Shown here: positions 20,530 to 32,764 of the stretch, in pieces | Numbering within the stretch: position 1 is the first letter of the stretch | How the letters are laid out: each line of letters begins with the position of its first letter | Source: Cadophora sp. MPI-SDFR-AT-0126 | Lineage: Eukaryota; Ascomycota; Leotiomycetes; Helotiales; Ploettnerulaceae | NCBI GenBank assembly: GCA_020747065.1 | Contig: JAGMVK010000005.1 | Location: 434,001 to 498,000, forward strand | Length of the DNA: 64,000 nt | Direction of reading: 5' to 3' | Made by a program: the position numbers and the translations under genes | Notes under the pieces: model-generated | Told to the model about the DNA's origin: nothing | Database searches by the model: none | What the model saw: only the letters and a program-made list of their open reading frames with translations

Positions 20530-23367
20530 ATGTCGACGTCGAATGATGATCAAGGCGAAAGTAGCACAAGGACAGCTTTACGACCTGACATGACCGCGGG
20601 AACCCATTCAACTTCCTACGATAATGCGACTTCCAGCGGTTCTATGCACGCCGGCCACAATTACAGCCAACACAGCTTGAATGTAGTAACCAATATTCAT
20701 TTACCGGGACCTGGTAACTTGGACACCTCTGGCCTCACCTCACAGGCTGTCGAAGATGCCAGCGCTAGATCATCTCTTCCTCTGCCTTCAGCCATACAGG
20801 ATCTACGCCGTCCGATCCTGGTATCTCCTTACCGGGGAAGCAGACTCGGGGCATCTTCGAAACAATTGGCTCAACGAAAAACTCGCTCATACTTGAATAC
20901 CCTTCTATCCATTTTCGCCTCAGTCGTCGCTTTTGTTGTGCTAATAGTATGCTTCGTTGTTGCAATAATGTTTATCTTCAATTCGAGGCACCAATCGTCG
21001 TACGTTCGAGCCCAATTCTCGTCTTTGTTTCCCCTTGCGTTCTGCCAGCTGTCCAACACTGTTCTCTTCTTTTGGATTATGCATTAGCTTGTTTACTTTC
21101 TGAAATTTGACAGGTTCCATACGCTCAATATTACGCATGGTTTCTTCAGCAGCTGGATTGATCATAGTTATCCCGGCTTATGGAGTAGGTAGAATTATGG
21201 TTTGACTAGCAACATTATGCTCATGTTCGATCTCTAGAAAGAAGAATAACCGTATCGGACGACCAAGCCCAACTATTATCGGGATCGATCATTTTACTTC
21301 TCACGCCTTTGATTCCCTCGGCTTATGTTCTTCTAATTTGTATGGGAACAAGACTTTGCACGGGTATAAGTTATTTCGTCACTGATCAGAGCAAATCAAG
21401 ATCCCACGCACAGAAAGGGGGTAACACAGACGAGCTTCAAGACCAAGATTTGGAGGAAAACGAACGGACACCTCTAATCGGCGACATCGATTCTCGAAGG
21501 GAGGGTTTCTGGTCTCAGATAGCTCGTACCTGGAGCCCGTCCAAGTCTCTCATGTCAGACATCTTTGGCTTACTGAAAGGTGTCTACACTCAACAGCTCC
21601 GACGGGAACCTGGGTGCAAACGATTTGCCATATACTTAGTAAACTTCCTGTTAGCCACCATTTTCTCACTTGTGGCTCTGGCCATCTTCATCGCATTGGC
21701 ATTTTCCACTCTACTATCAGCCGAAATTGTCACAAACTCCGCGGTTCTATCAAGCCATCCTGATTGTGGCATTTGGATCAGAGACTCGAAATTCTTCGCT
21801 ACTCCAAGTGCAACGGGCTACGACTACTTGCAAGAGGCTGAAGCTGCAGCGTATGCAAAGAAGTGTTACCATAGTAGCCAGGGGATGGACGGGTGTAATA
21901 GCTTTCTCGCCCAGAAGATCCCCTACAGTACAATTCATAATTCCGAGTGTCCTTTCGAAGATGGATTCTGCTTGGATGGACGCTATTCTGCATATAAGCT
22001 TGAAACAGGTGCTGTTTCCTCGAAAGTCCTAGGGATTAACGTGAATGTAGGATACAGCTTCAAACGGACCACTATTTGCTCGCCAATTCAACCTCGAGCA
22101 AGCCTATCTTCTGATCGGAAGACTTATGTTTATGATTACGGGGTGTCAAAAGAGTTTGGAAATCACTCTTGGGCCAGTGCTGCGAACCATACGTGGGAGT
22201 TTGCGGGCTACAACGTGGCGTGAGTATCAAGCATCTATGTGGCGATACTCTACTACGTCAAAACACTGACACAAGGACCCATACAGGACGCTCTTCTATA
22301 AAAGAAGTGCTTCGTCACACGCCTGGCAGCCAAGCTCAGAGTTTAAGCCCCTGAACCACGATACTATCACCCTCCTCCTTATCCAGTCCCAAAGGAATCT
22401 TCACACAGCCCCAAGCCATGACCCCATCTTTCCCGCTAAACGCAAACTGCTATATTCAAACGAAGATTCACCACTTTACTTCAACGTTGACCCAATATCG
22501 ACGGCCCTGGCTTGCGTCGACACAACCGAAATCTGCACCGCCGACGGCAGGACATGCTACCCAGACCCCGTCCACCCGGCTCCCGAACTGATCGGCCACG
22601 ACGAGGAAGTTGGTTACTACATGCTTTTCGTCTCCCTCCTTGAATCCAGTACCTTCGACGCTATACAGCTTTTAGGCGGCCGAGCACTTGTTGCATCATC
22701 AAAACTAGAACGGCAAGTCTCGCTACCGCTTGCTGAGGAGCAGTGGAAAGTTGAGGTCGAGAATCTGTTTGAGGCTACACTTGCAAGACCACAGATTGCA
22801 TTGAGAGATTACATCCGTGGTAGAGCGGCGCATGATCCTGAGTATGGGGATCGTAAACTGGCGGGCATGGGGGACATGTGCAGGACATACAAATTTCCAG
22901 GGCGTGGGTGGAAAAGTGTCAGTGTGTGGGGGATAATTCTGATTGTCTTCATCGCTATCGTCGTCTTTGTCTTGACAATCGAGGTACGCAGTGCAATGAC
23001 AGAGAATACCAAAGTCGAGGAAGTGCAAGAGTTGGATGATGCAGAAGAGGAGGGTGGCCATTGGCTAGAAGAAAATGTAGTGAAGGTCTTGGTTGCGGAA
23101 TGGATGCTGGAGAAAATATACTTGCTCTGCAGCGACAATACTGGAATCGGCAATGGCGAAGATGGTACCCAGCGGCAGTCGTTAGGGGAGAATGCAGAGA
23201 CGGTACGAGACTTACCATTTGCAAATGGAAGTAGTCGGCCTGGATCGGTACCTGCTAGCCAGGAGACTAACCATCATGGAGGCATAGTGTCTCCCAACAA
23301 TAGCGTTGAGCAAGATGGAGGTGGGAAGACCACTGAGGCCACAACTCGGGACGAGACCTCTAATTGA
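20530..23367 (+). CDS. Multi-pass membrane protein with large Cys-containing ectodomain
   Basis: Proposed exons 20530-20999, 21114-21184, 21238-22219 and 22287-23367 give 867 residues in phase. Donors are GTACGT, GTAGGT and GTGAGT. A disordered Ser/Thr-rich N-terminus precedes TM1 (about 122-150). A short loop with the sequon NIT, TM2 (SIILLLTPLIPSAYVLLI), an acidic cytosolic segment (EENERTPLIGD) and TM3 (LLATIFSLVALAIFIALAF) follow. Next comes an extracellular region of some 300 residues with conserved Cys pairs (ALACVDTTEICTADGRTCYPD), then TM4 (VWGIILIVFIAIVVFVLTI) and a cytosolic Ser/Glu-rich tail. This is a common but uncharacterised Pezizomycotina family. The first two introns are the least certain; the 22220-22286 intron is well supported. 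Confidence 0.68.
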
Positions 23368-24891
23368 GAACTGGTTCAAGAGCCAAGATGATAGGTAGTA
23401 AACATAGACGATATGATGTATATTATCAGAAAAGCTTTGCTTAAAATCGTTGGAGATCGTTAGAATCCGCCGAGAACTTCATCTACATTCTCCTGCTCAA
23501 TTGATCTGAAGACCCTTCAGTTGTCGCCAGCTAATACCCCTCTCTTAATATAGATCGGATCTCGCTATGCCTTATCTGCATGAAATTCTGTGCTCCTGCA
23601 ACTGGAAAAGCTCTTGTACGGAGCTTCTCCTTCTGTTATTTTGAAATTGCCGTAACCCTCGTCACTTGCATCATATCGTAGAATAGTGCCTAGTCTAGAA
23701 GATGACCCAGAAAATGCAATTCCTGGCATAACTCTGCTCGTGAGAGATTGCAGCTTATTTCGGTGAGAAGATTGGCGTGAACCCGACCAAGTTTGGTACC
23801 CTCTAACTGTCATTCGGAATCTGGTGACCAAACAGAACCAGTTGTCGATGCAATATAGACCAACACGATGCGTCTCTCAATAATATACTGTGATGGAAAG
23901 CAAATGGATCGGGTTCACATCGGGTGGAATGTATGCAAGGAAGTTGAATCTGACGGTCGGGAAGGTCGGGCATCGGGAAAGTCAGAAAGTGGAATGGATG
24001 ATAGGGATCCAGGGCTGGCTTTGTAAAGGAGCCCCTATCGATTGGCAACAGTAACGTCCCTCCCTGCGTGCCGAGAAACCCTGCGTGCCGAGAAAATCCA
24101 TAGGTACTTTGACTTTAAGCTTCTCAAACTCCACACCAGCTTATGAGTCTATAAAAATAAAAGATCAGTAACATTATACAGCTGTTTATTAGCAATTTGA
24201 CCCCTTCCGAAGAAAATTTTGTATTCGCATCGTCACCCTTTCGCCTGATTGATGAGAAGCTTCCATTTAGGATTTAGTTCGAGTTCTCTGCCACAGCTAT
24301 ACCGGCAATCTCTTATTATCCCTTACACATTTTAAAAGTTCTTATCTGAGCTTCAGATCCATATTTTTTTGTCCGAGACCCTTTGTAGCTGCTATGGCGC
24401 GCAAACAGTTGCAGGCCTGCCACGCGGTTCGGTACTTCTGATCGACAGAACTAACGATTCTCGGCTAGAAGGGACGTACCCCGCACCTCCCGCAAAGCTT
24501 TTGGTAATTTCGCCGTAGTTTCGCCGTAGCTTACTTAATAAATGGCAGCCTAAGACTTAAGGCTAGAAATCGACATCAGATAGATGATCGAAGGTAGACT
24601 GGGTCCTGATTTCCTTTTCTATCATTCAATTCCCAGATGTCTTTAGCTTCCCTCTCAGCCACAAGAATACATTATTGTCAATCGAGGTGACCTCGCCAGT
24701 GAGCCTGAGCGACTGGGCTGGTCTTGCGCGCTTCCAGTCATGTACAACGATGCTATTACCGCGAGGCTGCCGCCCAGCTGAGTGCGCCAGCCTCAACCCG
24801 ACATGTTTTCACCCTTCGCATCTATGCCAACTCGACGGCTCAACTACTACCGAGAACCCTCCCCTTTACGATCCTCGAACCTATTCGAATA
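23368..24891. other. Gene-poor spacer upstream of the STAND gene
   Basis: 1.5 kb without recognisable genes. It holds a perfect 17-bp tandem duplication at 24062-24095 and AT-rich stretches at 24140-24400. The final few hundred bases should be the promoter and leader of the HET-NACHT-WD40 gene. Confidence 0.45.
24062..24095. repeat. Perfect 17-bp tandem duplication
   Basis: CCCTGCGTGCCGAGAAA occurs twice back to back, at 24062-24078 and 24079-24095. Confidence 0.85.
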
Positions 24892-27800
24892 ATGCGTCTG
24901 CTGCAGTACAACAACGGGAGCGATTTCTGCCTGACGGAGTTCTTTGAGAGCGATATACCCAAGTATGCTATTCTTTCGCACAGATGGGGACCGGAGGAGG
25001 TTACTTTGGCAGATCTGAAGAATGGCAACGGCAAGAAGATGGCTGGTTATGGCAAGATACAGTTCTGCGGAGAACAAGCGAAGCGCGACGGCTTGCAATA
25101 CATTTGGGTGGACACCTGCTGTATCGACAAGTCGAACAGCACTGAGCTTGCCGAGGCTATCAACTCGATGTTTCGCTGGTACCAGAAAGCAGCCAAATGC
25201 TACGTCTATCTATCTGATGTTTCGACAAGGAAGTGGAAAGTAAGCGATCTGTTGTTTGAGCATCCTTGGGAATCAGCTTTCCGGTCAAGTAAATGGTTTA
25301 CCCGGGGGTGGACCCTTCAAGAGCTTCTTGCCCCAGGTCCGGACTCGGTTGAGTTCTTCTCCTACGAAGGAAACCGTCTAGGGGATAAGAGAACTTTAGA
25401 GCAAGAAATTCATGAGATAACGAGAATTCCTATCACAGCTCTTCGAGGAACCCCTCTATCTCAGTTCGACATTGATGATCGATTATTATGGGCAGAAAAC
25501 CGTCAAACCATGCGCGAAGAAGATAAGGCATACTCGCTATTTGGCATTTTCGATATCCAAATCCCTCTCCTCTATGGCGAAGGAAGAGACAAGGCGTTGA
25601 AACGGCTCCGGGAGGAGATCGACAAACCTCTGAAGGGTAAGCGTAGAAGTTCGGTTTGACGTCCTACATAGTAACCAAAGCGAGCACTAACCGGTGAGTC
25701 AGGACTTGATTGTCTTCCGTTCGCTACCGATGCGCCATTCAATTCATTCGACCATCAAGACGAACCCACCTGCCTTCCTAATACCCGAGTCGACCTGCTA
25801 CAAGAGATATATAGCTGGGCTGATGGACAAGATGAGCGGTGCATCTTCTGGCTCAATGGCTTAGCCGGCACGGGAAAATCGACAGTTGCGCGTACTATCG
25901 CCCGCAGATACTTTGAAGAAGAGCGCCTTGGGGCCAGCTTCTTCTTCTCCACAGGCGGTGGAGATGTGAGCCATGCCGGCAAGTTCTTTACAAGTATTGC
26001 CACGCAACTCGCAAACAACGTACCGTCTCTTCGACAGTATATCTATGATGCTATTGCCAAACGCAAAGACGTTGCGAGCCAGTCCCTCCGCGACCAGTGG
26101 CGCCAGCTTATTCTCCGTCCATTGTCAAGGCTAGGCAGCGGCTCATCTCCATCCTCTTACGTCCTGATAGTCGATGCCCTTGATGAGTGCGATAAAGAGC
26201 AGCACATTCGGATAATTCTGCAACTCCTAGCCGAAGCTCGATCCTTGACGATGGTACGACTTCGAGTCTTTATGACGAGCAGACCTGAGATTCCCATTCG
26301 ACACGGCATGTACAGCATCCCACAAGCCGGACACCAGGACTTCGTACTCCATAACATACAGCCAACAATTGTCAACCATGACATCTCTCTCTTCCTGGAA
26401 TATAATCTGGGGATAATTGGGCAAAAGTGGGGTCTTGGAGCTGAGTGGCCAGGCGAGGAAGATCTGAGAAAGTTGGTTCTATACGCTAATGGCCTCTTTA
26501 TCTGGGCGGCAACAGCATGTCGGTTTATCCGTGAAGGGAGACGGTTTGCACGCACGAGACTAAATGTGATTCTCAAAGGCAGCAGCGGTGCTGCGATAGC
26601 ACCAGAGAAGCACCTTAACGAGATATACATTGCCGTTCTCAGAAACTCTATCTCTTCGGACTATACCGACGAAGAAAAGGAAGAGCTATGCGAAATACTA
26701 AAACGCATTCTTGGAAGTATAATAACCTTACTCTCACCTCTTTCTGCTTTTTCATTAAGCAAGCTATTGCATCTTCAAAAGGAGGACATCGATCAAACAC
26801 TCGAGGATCTTTATGCGATCCTTGATATTCCTAGCAACCCAACTCTCCCGCTCCGCCTACACCATCCTTCGTTTCGCGATTTTCTCTTTAATCAAGATCG
26901 ATGTGGAGATTTCTGGGTGGATGAGAAACAAGCACATCGGACATTAGCCTCCAACTGCATACAGCTAATGTCCCAGACACTGAAGAAGGATATTTGCGAA
27001 TTGCATGCACCTGGTAGTCAAGCCACCCAAGTTGAGAGCAGGCGGGTTGAGACGTGCCTTCCGCCAGAAGTTCAATATGCATGCCTATACTGGGTCCAGC
27101 ATCTGCAGAGGAGTAGTTCTCAGCTCTATGACAACAGCCAAGTCCATCAGTTCCTCCAGGTGCACCTTCTTCACTGGCTTGAGGCCCTTGGGTGGATGGG
27201 CAAGACTTCAGAGGGGATTCGTGCAATTCTGTTATTAGAAGCTCACATTGTAGTAAGCCTTCTGCTGTGTATAATATAAAGCTCGACTAATCTGCTCTAG
27301 GCTGATAGAAGCCCCAATCTGCACGCCTTTACCCATGATGCGAGACGATTTGCTTTACATAACCGATCCGTAATCGCGCAAGCACCTCTCCAACTGTATT
27401 GCTCAGCCCTTGTCTTTGCCCCTGGAAATAGCACTGTTCGAAGGCAGTTTGAGGATTGCATCCCATCTTGGATTCAAACGAAACCGAAAGTGCAAGCACA
27501 CCGGAGCGTGGCACTGCAGGTGCTCGAGGGCCACTCGGATGTGGTTAGTTCAGTAGCGTTCTCGCGGGACGGCCAGCGCGTGGTATCGGGGTCGGGGGAT
27601 AAGACAGTACGGCTCTGGAACACCGCTACTAGCGCTCTGCAGCAGACGCTCGAGGGCCACTCGGCCAGAGTCAGCTCTGTAGCGTTCTCGCGCGACGGCC
27701 AGCGCGTGGTGTCGGGGTCGTGGGATAAGACGGCACGGCTCTGGGACGCCGCTACTGGCGCGCTGCAGCAAACGCTCGAGGGCCACTCGGGCGGGGTGAG

Positions 27801-28452
27801 CTCTGTAGCGTTCTCGCAGGACGGCCAGCGCGTGGTGTCAGGGTCGAACGATAAGACTATACGGCTCTGGGACGCCGCTACTGGCGCGCTACAGCAGACG
27901 CTCGAAGGTCACTCGGACGGGGTCTGGTCGGTAGCGTTCTCGCCGGACAGCCAGCGCGTAGTATCGGGGTCGGACGACGAGACAGTACGGCTCTGGGACG
28001 CCGCTACTGGCGCGCTGCAGCAGACGCTCGAAGGTCACTCGGACGGGGTCTGGTCGGTAGCGTTCTCGCCGGACAGCCAGCGCGTGGTATCGGGGTCAGG
28101 GGATAAGACAGTACGGCTCTGGGACGCCGCTACTGGCGCGCTGCAGCAGACGCTTGAGGCCCACTCGGGCTGGGTCAGCTCTGTAGCGTTCTCGCCGAAC
28201 GGCCAGCGCGTAGTGTCGGGGTCATGGGATCACACAATACAGCTCTGGGACGCCGCTACTAGCGCGCTGCAGCAGACGCTCGAAGGTCACTCGGACGGGG
28301 TCTGGTCGGTAGCGTTCTCGCCGGACAGCCAGCGCGTGGTATCGGGGTCGGACGATGAGACAGTACGGCTCTGGAATACTGCTACTAACGCGCTACAGCA
28401 GACGCTCGAGGGCCACTCGGACATGGCAAAGTCAATAGACATCCCCTGTTGA
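24892..28452 (+). CDS. HET-NACHT-WD40 STAND protein (HET-E/HET-D class)
   Basis: Exons 24892-25636, 25703-27252 and 27301-28452 give 1148 residues. Residues 1-249 are a HET domain (YAILSHRWG; YIWVDTCCID; CYVYLSD; FTRGWTLQELLAP). A NACHT module follows with Walker A GLAGTGKST at about 301-309 and Walker B LIVDALDECD at about 403-412. A helical linker leads to WD40 repeats from about residue 840. Seven repeats of exactly 42 residues are nearly identical, and an eighth breaks off after LEGHSD and ends nine codons later. The order matches Podospora HET-E, HET-D and HET-R, NLR-like receptors whose variable WD40 blades recognise non-self partners and trigger incompatibility. The start at 24892 matches the usual MRLL opening; the frame is open further upstream without an ATG. 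Intron branch sites (CACTAAC) are clear. Confidence 0.92.
27523..28452 (+). repeat. Seven 126-bp WD40-coding repeats plus a truncated eighth
   Basis: Units start at 27523 and repeat every 126 bp to 28404; 28405-28452 is a partial unit. Long blocks are identical between units 4, 5 and 7. Differences concentrate at a few codons after GHS and around the SGS.D.T segment, the blade face that varies in HET-E-type proteins. Confidence 0.93.
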
Positions 28453-28634
28453 TGTCGTTTAGTCAGCGTCAAATGCGGACACCAAGCAGCTCAATAATAA
28501 TTTAAAGATAAAAGAATTAATAATCGAGGAAACGTTCGAGACGACGATAATCAACGCGAAAGCTCTCAAAATTCTTCGATGAGTATGTTACGGACGCTCC
28601 TGGACCACCGTGGGGTCCCAGGAGGAAGTATTCC

Positions 28635-28970
28635 CTAAGAACTGGTGATGACCTGGCTTCTAGTACCCGGTGGACTAGCTTTTAGTAAAGCAGTAGTATT
28701 AATAACTATATTCTCCGCTGACAAATCAACATCGGGATTCAATTTCGCTATAACATCTATTAGATCATTCATCCCGATCTGCAGGATCTCAGCTTTATCA
28801 ATCCCCAGAGCTGTCGCAAAATCCGCCTTCATGTCTAGTGATGATTGAAGCCTATCGACCACGTGTGAAGAAGGGAAATCCATTGAGATAGAAACTGTAT
28901 CCTCGTTATTTGCCCAGTTCTGAGATCTAGCGGAAACAGATGCTAATGTCTCGATCCCCGTAAACCTCAC
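28635..28970 (-). CDS. Orphan frame, 111 residues, possibly a gene fragment
   Basis: An ATG-initiated frame with an even, protein-like composition. Its centre, MKADFATALGIDKAEILQIG followed by a DLIDVIAKLNPDVDLS segment, reads as a plausible amphipathic helical unit of the kind seen in small carrier-like or docking domains, but I do not recognise a family. It sits just past the broken WD40 array inside repeat-bearing DNA, so it may be a relic. Confidence 0.3.
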   Translation of the reverse strand: MRFTGIETLASVSARSQNWANNEDTVSISMDFPSSHVVDRLQSSLDMKADFATALGIDKAEILQIGMNDLIDVIAKLNPDVDLSAENIVINTTALLKASPPGTRSQVITSS

Positions 28971-29199
28971 GAATTAACATTGTAAGCAGGACCGGATTAA
29001 TATTTCAGATGAGGCACAGAATAGGGGTTAATCACATGATGGCTTGTTTCTCATTTGCAGACCATACGGTGATGTTTAAGTTCTCTCTCTCAAGTAACTT
29101 AGTCGAGGAGCCAAATTATGTCATCTAAGGCTCAACTCTGCGCAAGTTCCACTCACCTCACCTCAGAATATATCAGCAATAGCTCAGTTTCAAAGACAG

Positions 29200-29800
29200 G
29201 AATGAAAGATACCCATGTTGAAATTCCGAGATCGAACTAATTGTTGCACGTCGCAAATTCTCGAGCGTTCGACAGATGTTTTCGGCATAGACTAGTCGTG
29301 CCGAGGATGAAAAGTCAACAACTAAATATCGGCCTTTGACCTTACTAACTTCTATGCCAAAAGCTATTAAACCGAATGAGTGTTGGCTAATCAAGGGCGA
29401 GAAGCCTTTTTGTTGCATGTCGTAAATACATCAAGATAGATACATGATCAATGATCTCAGTACGCGGCCACCACGCATGGAAGTAAACAGCTAAGTATTA
29501 GTCATCAACTTCCCCTTCATCCTTACCCAAATAATAATCATTCACTCTTGTACCAATTATAACATGCCATAACATACCTAATCTTTGTTGCACTTCGCAC
29601 TTTCGAAAAGCTTGTTTCGTGATCAAATTTATAGACTGACCACAACTGGGCAGTCGGAATGAGCAACCATGGCCCCATGGACCGCACGTCGCTCTAATCA
29701 AGTCCTTATCTATCAGGCAGAGGCTCGGCAAGGTCGAAGCCAGGTCTGTTGCACGTCGTAATGTCGCATTTCGAAAATGGCGATACTCCATCACCCGGTA
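29200..29800. repeat. Four degenerate units of about 170 bp, core GTTGCACGTCGCA
   Basis: Core copies start at 29243, 29412, 29587 and 29748 (spacings 169, 175 and 161 bp) with one to three changes each. Copies at 29412 and 29587 share flanking blocks (AAGATA or AAAAG, then TGATCAA) with the 18.2-kb copies. No open frame or terminal inverted repeat is obvious. Confidence 0.6.
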
Positions 29801-30742
29801 AAGGTGATTATAACAAAGCCCCATACCGGGCGCTCAAGCGCGGCGAGTCATAAGCGCCAGCCGTCAACTGTCCACCATGCTATGTAAAAAAGCACATGAC
29901 TACGGTTGAAGTGGCCACATGAAGCAGGAGTTAGGTTTAAGGTAGGTATAGATAGGTCATTCTGCATTTCGGTTCGATGCGAGGAATTCTCTGACTCCAT
30001 GATTTTAGCCAACATGTACCACGATTCATTCCCAGTCCGGTAATCAGCAACCTATTCGAGTAAAGAAAGAAAATTAGTTGGCCCCAAATGTAGCACTTGA
30101 CTTGGCTCGTTGATTTCTGGCTCGCAAATTGTTGGACGTTGTCTTGGTATGAGAGCCATTAATCAGGGATTTTAACGAGTGTTCCACAATAATCCCCACT
30201 ACTAAGTCTTTGGAAAGTTGTCGACACTCGGGCGATGAATACAGACTGATTTAACTGCCCGATCTTCACTTCACAGAATCTCTCAAGATCTCGCATCAAC
30301 TTAACATTCTCGCCACATGCCGCGCACCGCCGCAAACGAATATGCCTCGGCCACCAGCTCTCGCTTCTCTTCCCCGCCAGCCAATCGCCGACCTCGCATG
30401 CAACTCTCGAAACATTTGAAGTATGAACAAAGCTTTCGGCTATCGATTTGGGCCACTAAGCTCTGATTTTTGATTTGAGTCAAGAGATAGGGACACGCGG
30501 CTTGAGGCTTGATTTGGATTTCGATTGGGTGTGTGGCAGGTGTGGAAGGTGAGAGCTTGGTTTTGTGGAGGTGCTTTGAAAATATAAGGGTGTTGTGTTC
30601 TTCCCTCTAGTTTAATCTCTCCATTTAGAACTTATATTCTATCAATTCCAGGAAACTCAACCACATAATTAAAAAGCAGCTTGCACTACCTCCATCCTAC
30701 CGATTATCACGACTCCAAGCCACATCCACGTCTACATCAACA

Positions 30743-31114
30743 ATGTGCCGCAGCACCAACAGACGGGTTCGCTGCGCTCGTCACTCCGATAGAGATGAGA
30801 ACACCTCCCAACGCCGACACATCGTGATCAAAACACCACTCAGCATACTCATTCAACATATCATCGATTCTCGAGCTCAGAAGCGAGCTGCTTTGCACCA
30901 GCCTAGCGTCACCATACACGAGCCGATTGTTAAGGCTGCTCCGTACACCCACCCGAAGCCGCAAGTGGTACAGCGAGTGGAGACTATGCAAGAGTTTTTG
31001 GGCCGAACCGAGGCTATGGATGAGAAGGAGCAGGTGTGGAGGGAGGAGAAGAGACGGGAGAGTGTGGCGGCTACGGCAGTGTTGCCAAGATATAGCCAGG
31101 TTCTTAGGGAGTGA
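30743..31114 (+). CDS. Small uncharacterised basic protein, 123 residues
   Basis: ATG in strong context (CATCAACAATG) after a CA/CT-rich leader typical of expressed fungal genes; intronless. The product is basic, with an Arg-rich N-terminus (RRVRCARHSDRDE), a central TPLSILIQHIIDSRAQKR helix and a C-terminal charged helix (RTEAMDEKEQVWREEKRRES). There is no signal peptide or TM segment. No family recognised. Confidence 0.5.
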   Translation: MCRSTNRRVRCARHSDRDENTSQRRHIVIKTPLSILIQHIIDSRAQKRAALHQPSVTIHEPIVKAAPYTHPKPQVVQRVETMQEFLGRTEAMDEKEQVWREEKRRESVAATAVLPRYSQVLRE

Positions 31115-32764
31115 TGGTAGAAGATTGACTATGCTGTGCAGATTACCGAAATACTGCAACTTCATAACTTTGAGATTTAGTCAAATCGGCCCTGAAATAT
31201 ATGCTCACATACCCCATTCGTCAAGTGAAGCGGGTAAGGTTTGTCTCTGAAACCGAACATCCCATTCTCGTCCAGTATGTGACGCTCACTTCATGCTGTA
31301 TCATCATTTCTCCTTTACATTTATATACTGCGACGAATGGGAACGTTTGGATGTGAATAGGCATAAACATGATCCAGAGGTCTCATATATGGAAAATTTG
31401 AAGCTTTCAGTGGGAAATGCCGGTGAACAGAGTGATGGAATTGGATTTGACGACTTGAGCCTGCACAAATATTAGGCCTTTGCCCAAATTCGTTCTTCCA
31501 GAGGGCCATAGATAAGCATTTGAAGCACTGCGAGGGAGATGTAGGCATTGCGGTTCTGGTATAGAAGAGTAGTCACCGTTATGAACAGATTCTAACGTCA
31601 AGCAAGTAGCAGAGCCTCAAATCATCATTGAGTGCTGTCCCTCATTGGTGAATAGATCTTGCTATCTCAGCTGACGTTCGCAACGAAAAAATTAAGACGT
31701 ACCGGCCATATGGTGAGTTTTATTTGGAACCCGGAACAGGCAACGTCTTGCATGCGGGAGTTTGCAGAATGCCAGCTCTTCCAGCTCAAATTCTCTTTTC
31801 CCTTTGATCGTCTTAAAGCTTTTGATAAGACCATGTCTATTCAAGACACTGACGGTGTACATGATAGACTGTTGCATAGCCGTAAACATGATCTGCTTGA
31901 TATTGTATCTAAAATTTCCTTCTCAACAAGTGGTCTAGAAGTCGTGCGAACCAAGAAGCTCTTGTGACCATGGTATCTTACATTTATTTTGATTCCTCTT
32001 GCCTAAATTCTAACAGTAAGATATGGGACTTAAGTGCCCGTCCTAAGCACAGCACGATTTGATGCGTTAGTAGAGTTGAAGTAGAGTCTCTGTTTGTGTC
32101 TGATTGAGGTAGACAAGCATGACTCGGCTGACTAAGCAGACGCCACCTTGTTGAACAATTACATCATATCTTTCTTCCCTTCCCAGTCTTCGAGAGTTTT
32201 TGTAACGCCATGGCCAACTGCGATAACACTGATCGGTTCTCCCAGAAAAGAGCGAACCCCATGCCATTTCCATCCTCGATATCGTATCACCTCCCCACTC
32301 TTGAACGATAATCATTGCCGCTTCGATTATCATCGGATCTCCGCACATGCAGCCAGGACACCTCCCCCTGTACAACGCGATAAGGAAGCTGTCAATTGTG
32401 CAGATGCGCTCCGGGAATTCTGAAAGTAGAATCCAAATGCCGTTCTACGGAGGTGAGTCTCATCACGGACCATTCAAAGGTGGGAAAAGTGGTTCATGGA
32501 TCTTGGTCCAGCCTTATCTGCAGAGCTCTGTCATACAGCATATCTTGGATCTCCCAGAGTTAAGAAGAGCATATTAACGACTCCTCTCCTTATCTCATGA
32601 ACCTTTCGGGGATTGTTCCTGCGAATTTTCATATCTACAAAGATACAGATTGCAAGTTTGTTCGATTTCTATACCTATAATAAGGGCTCCTTCTTGTTGT
32701 CCATTTTTTTCTTTGAATATTTTGTCGCTCTCGAGTCGCTTTGCAGATAGCAGAAATCGCCATC
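31115..32764. other. Gene-poor spacer
   Basis: 1.65 kb. Only short overlapping frames without motifs or good starts (for example 31659-31967 from TTG). The last 200 bp should be the amino-acid transporter promoter; a CT-rich leader runs just before 32765. Confidence 0.45.

Larger units (their letters stand above)
28453..30742. other. Gene-poor, repeat-bearing spacer
   Basis: 2.3 kb downstream of the STAND gene. It contains one orphan frame (28635-28970, -), an imperfect inverted repeat (28598-28606 / 28614-28623, TCCTGGACC against GGTCCCAGGA) and the four-unit degenerate repeat at 29.2-29.8 kb. Sequence from about 30590 to 30742 looks like the leader of the next gene. Confidence 0.5.

Noticed and set aside
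27550..27786. Minus-strand frame inside the WD40 array
   Set aside because: It is the antisense shadow of the GC-rich repeats; every repeat unit produces the same pattern.
28598..28623. Imperfect inverted repeat as a transposon end or terminator
   Set aside because: It is only about 9 bp with a bulge, has no partner copy nearby and no target-site duplication; kept only as a note in the spacer description.
29200..29800. CRISPR array
   Set aside because: Copies are diverged, spacing is about 170 bp and the host is eukaryotic; not a CRISPR.
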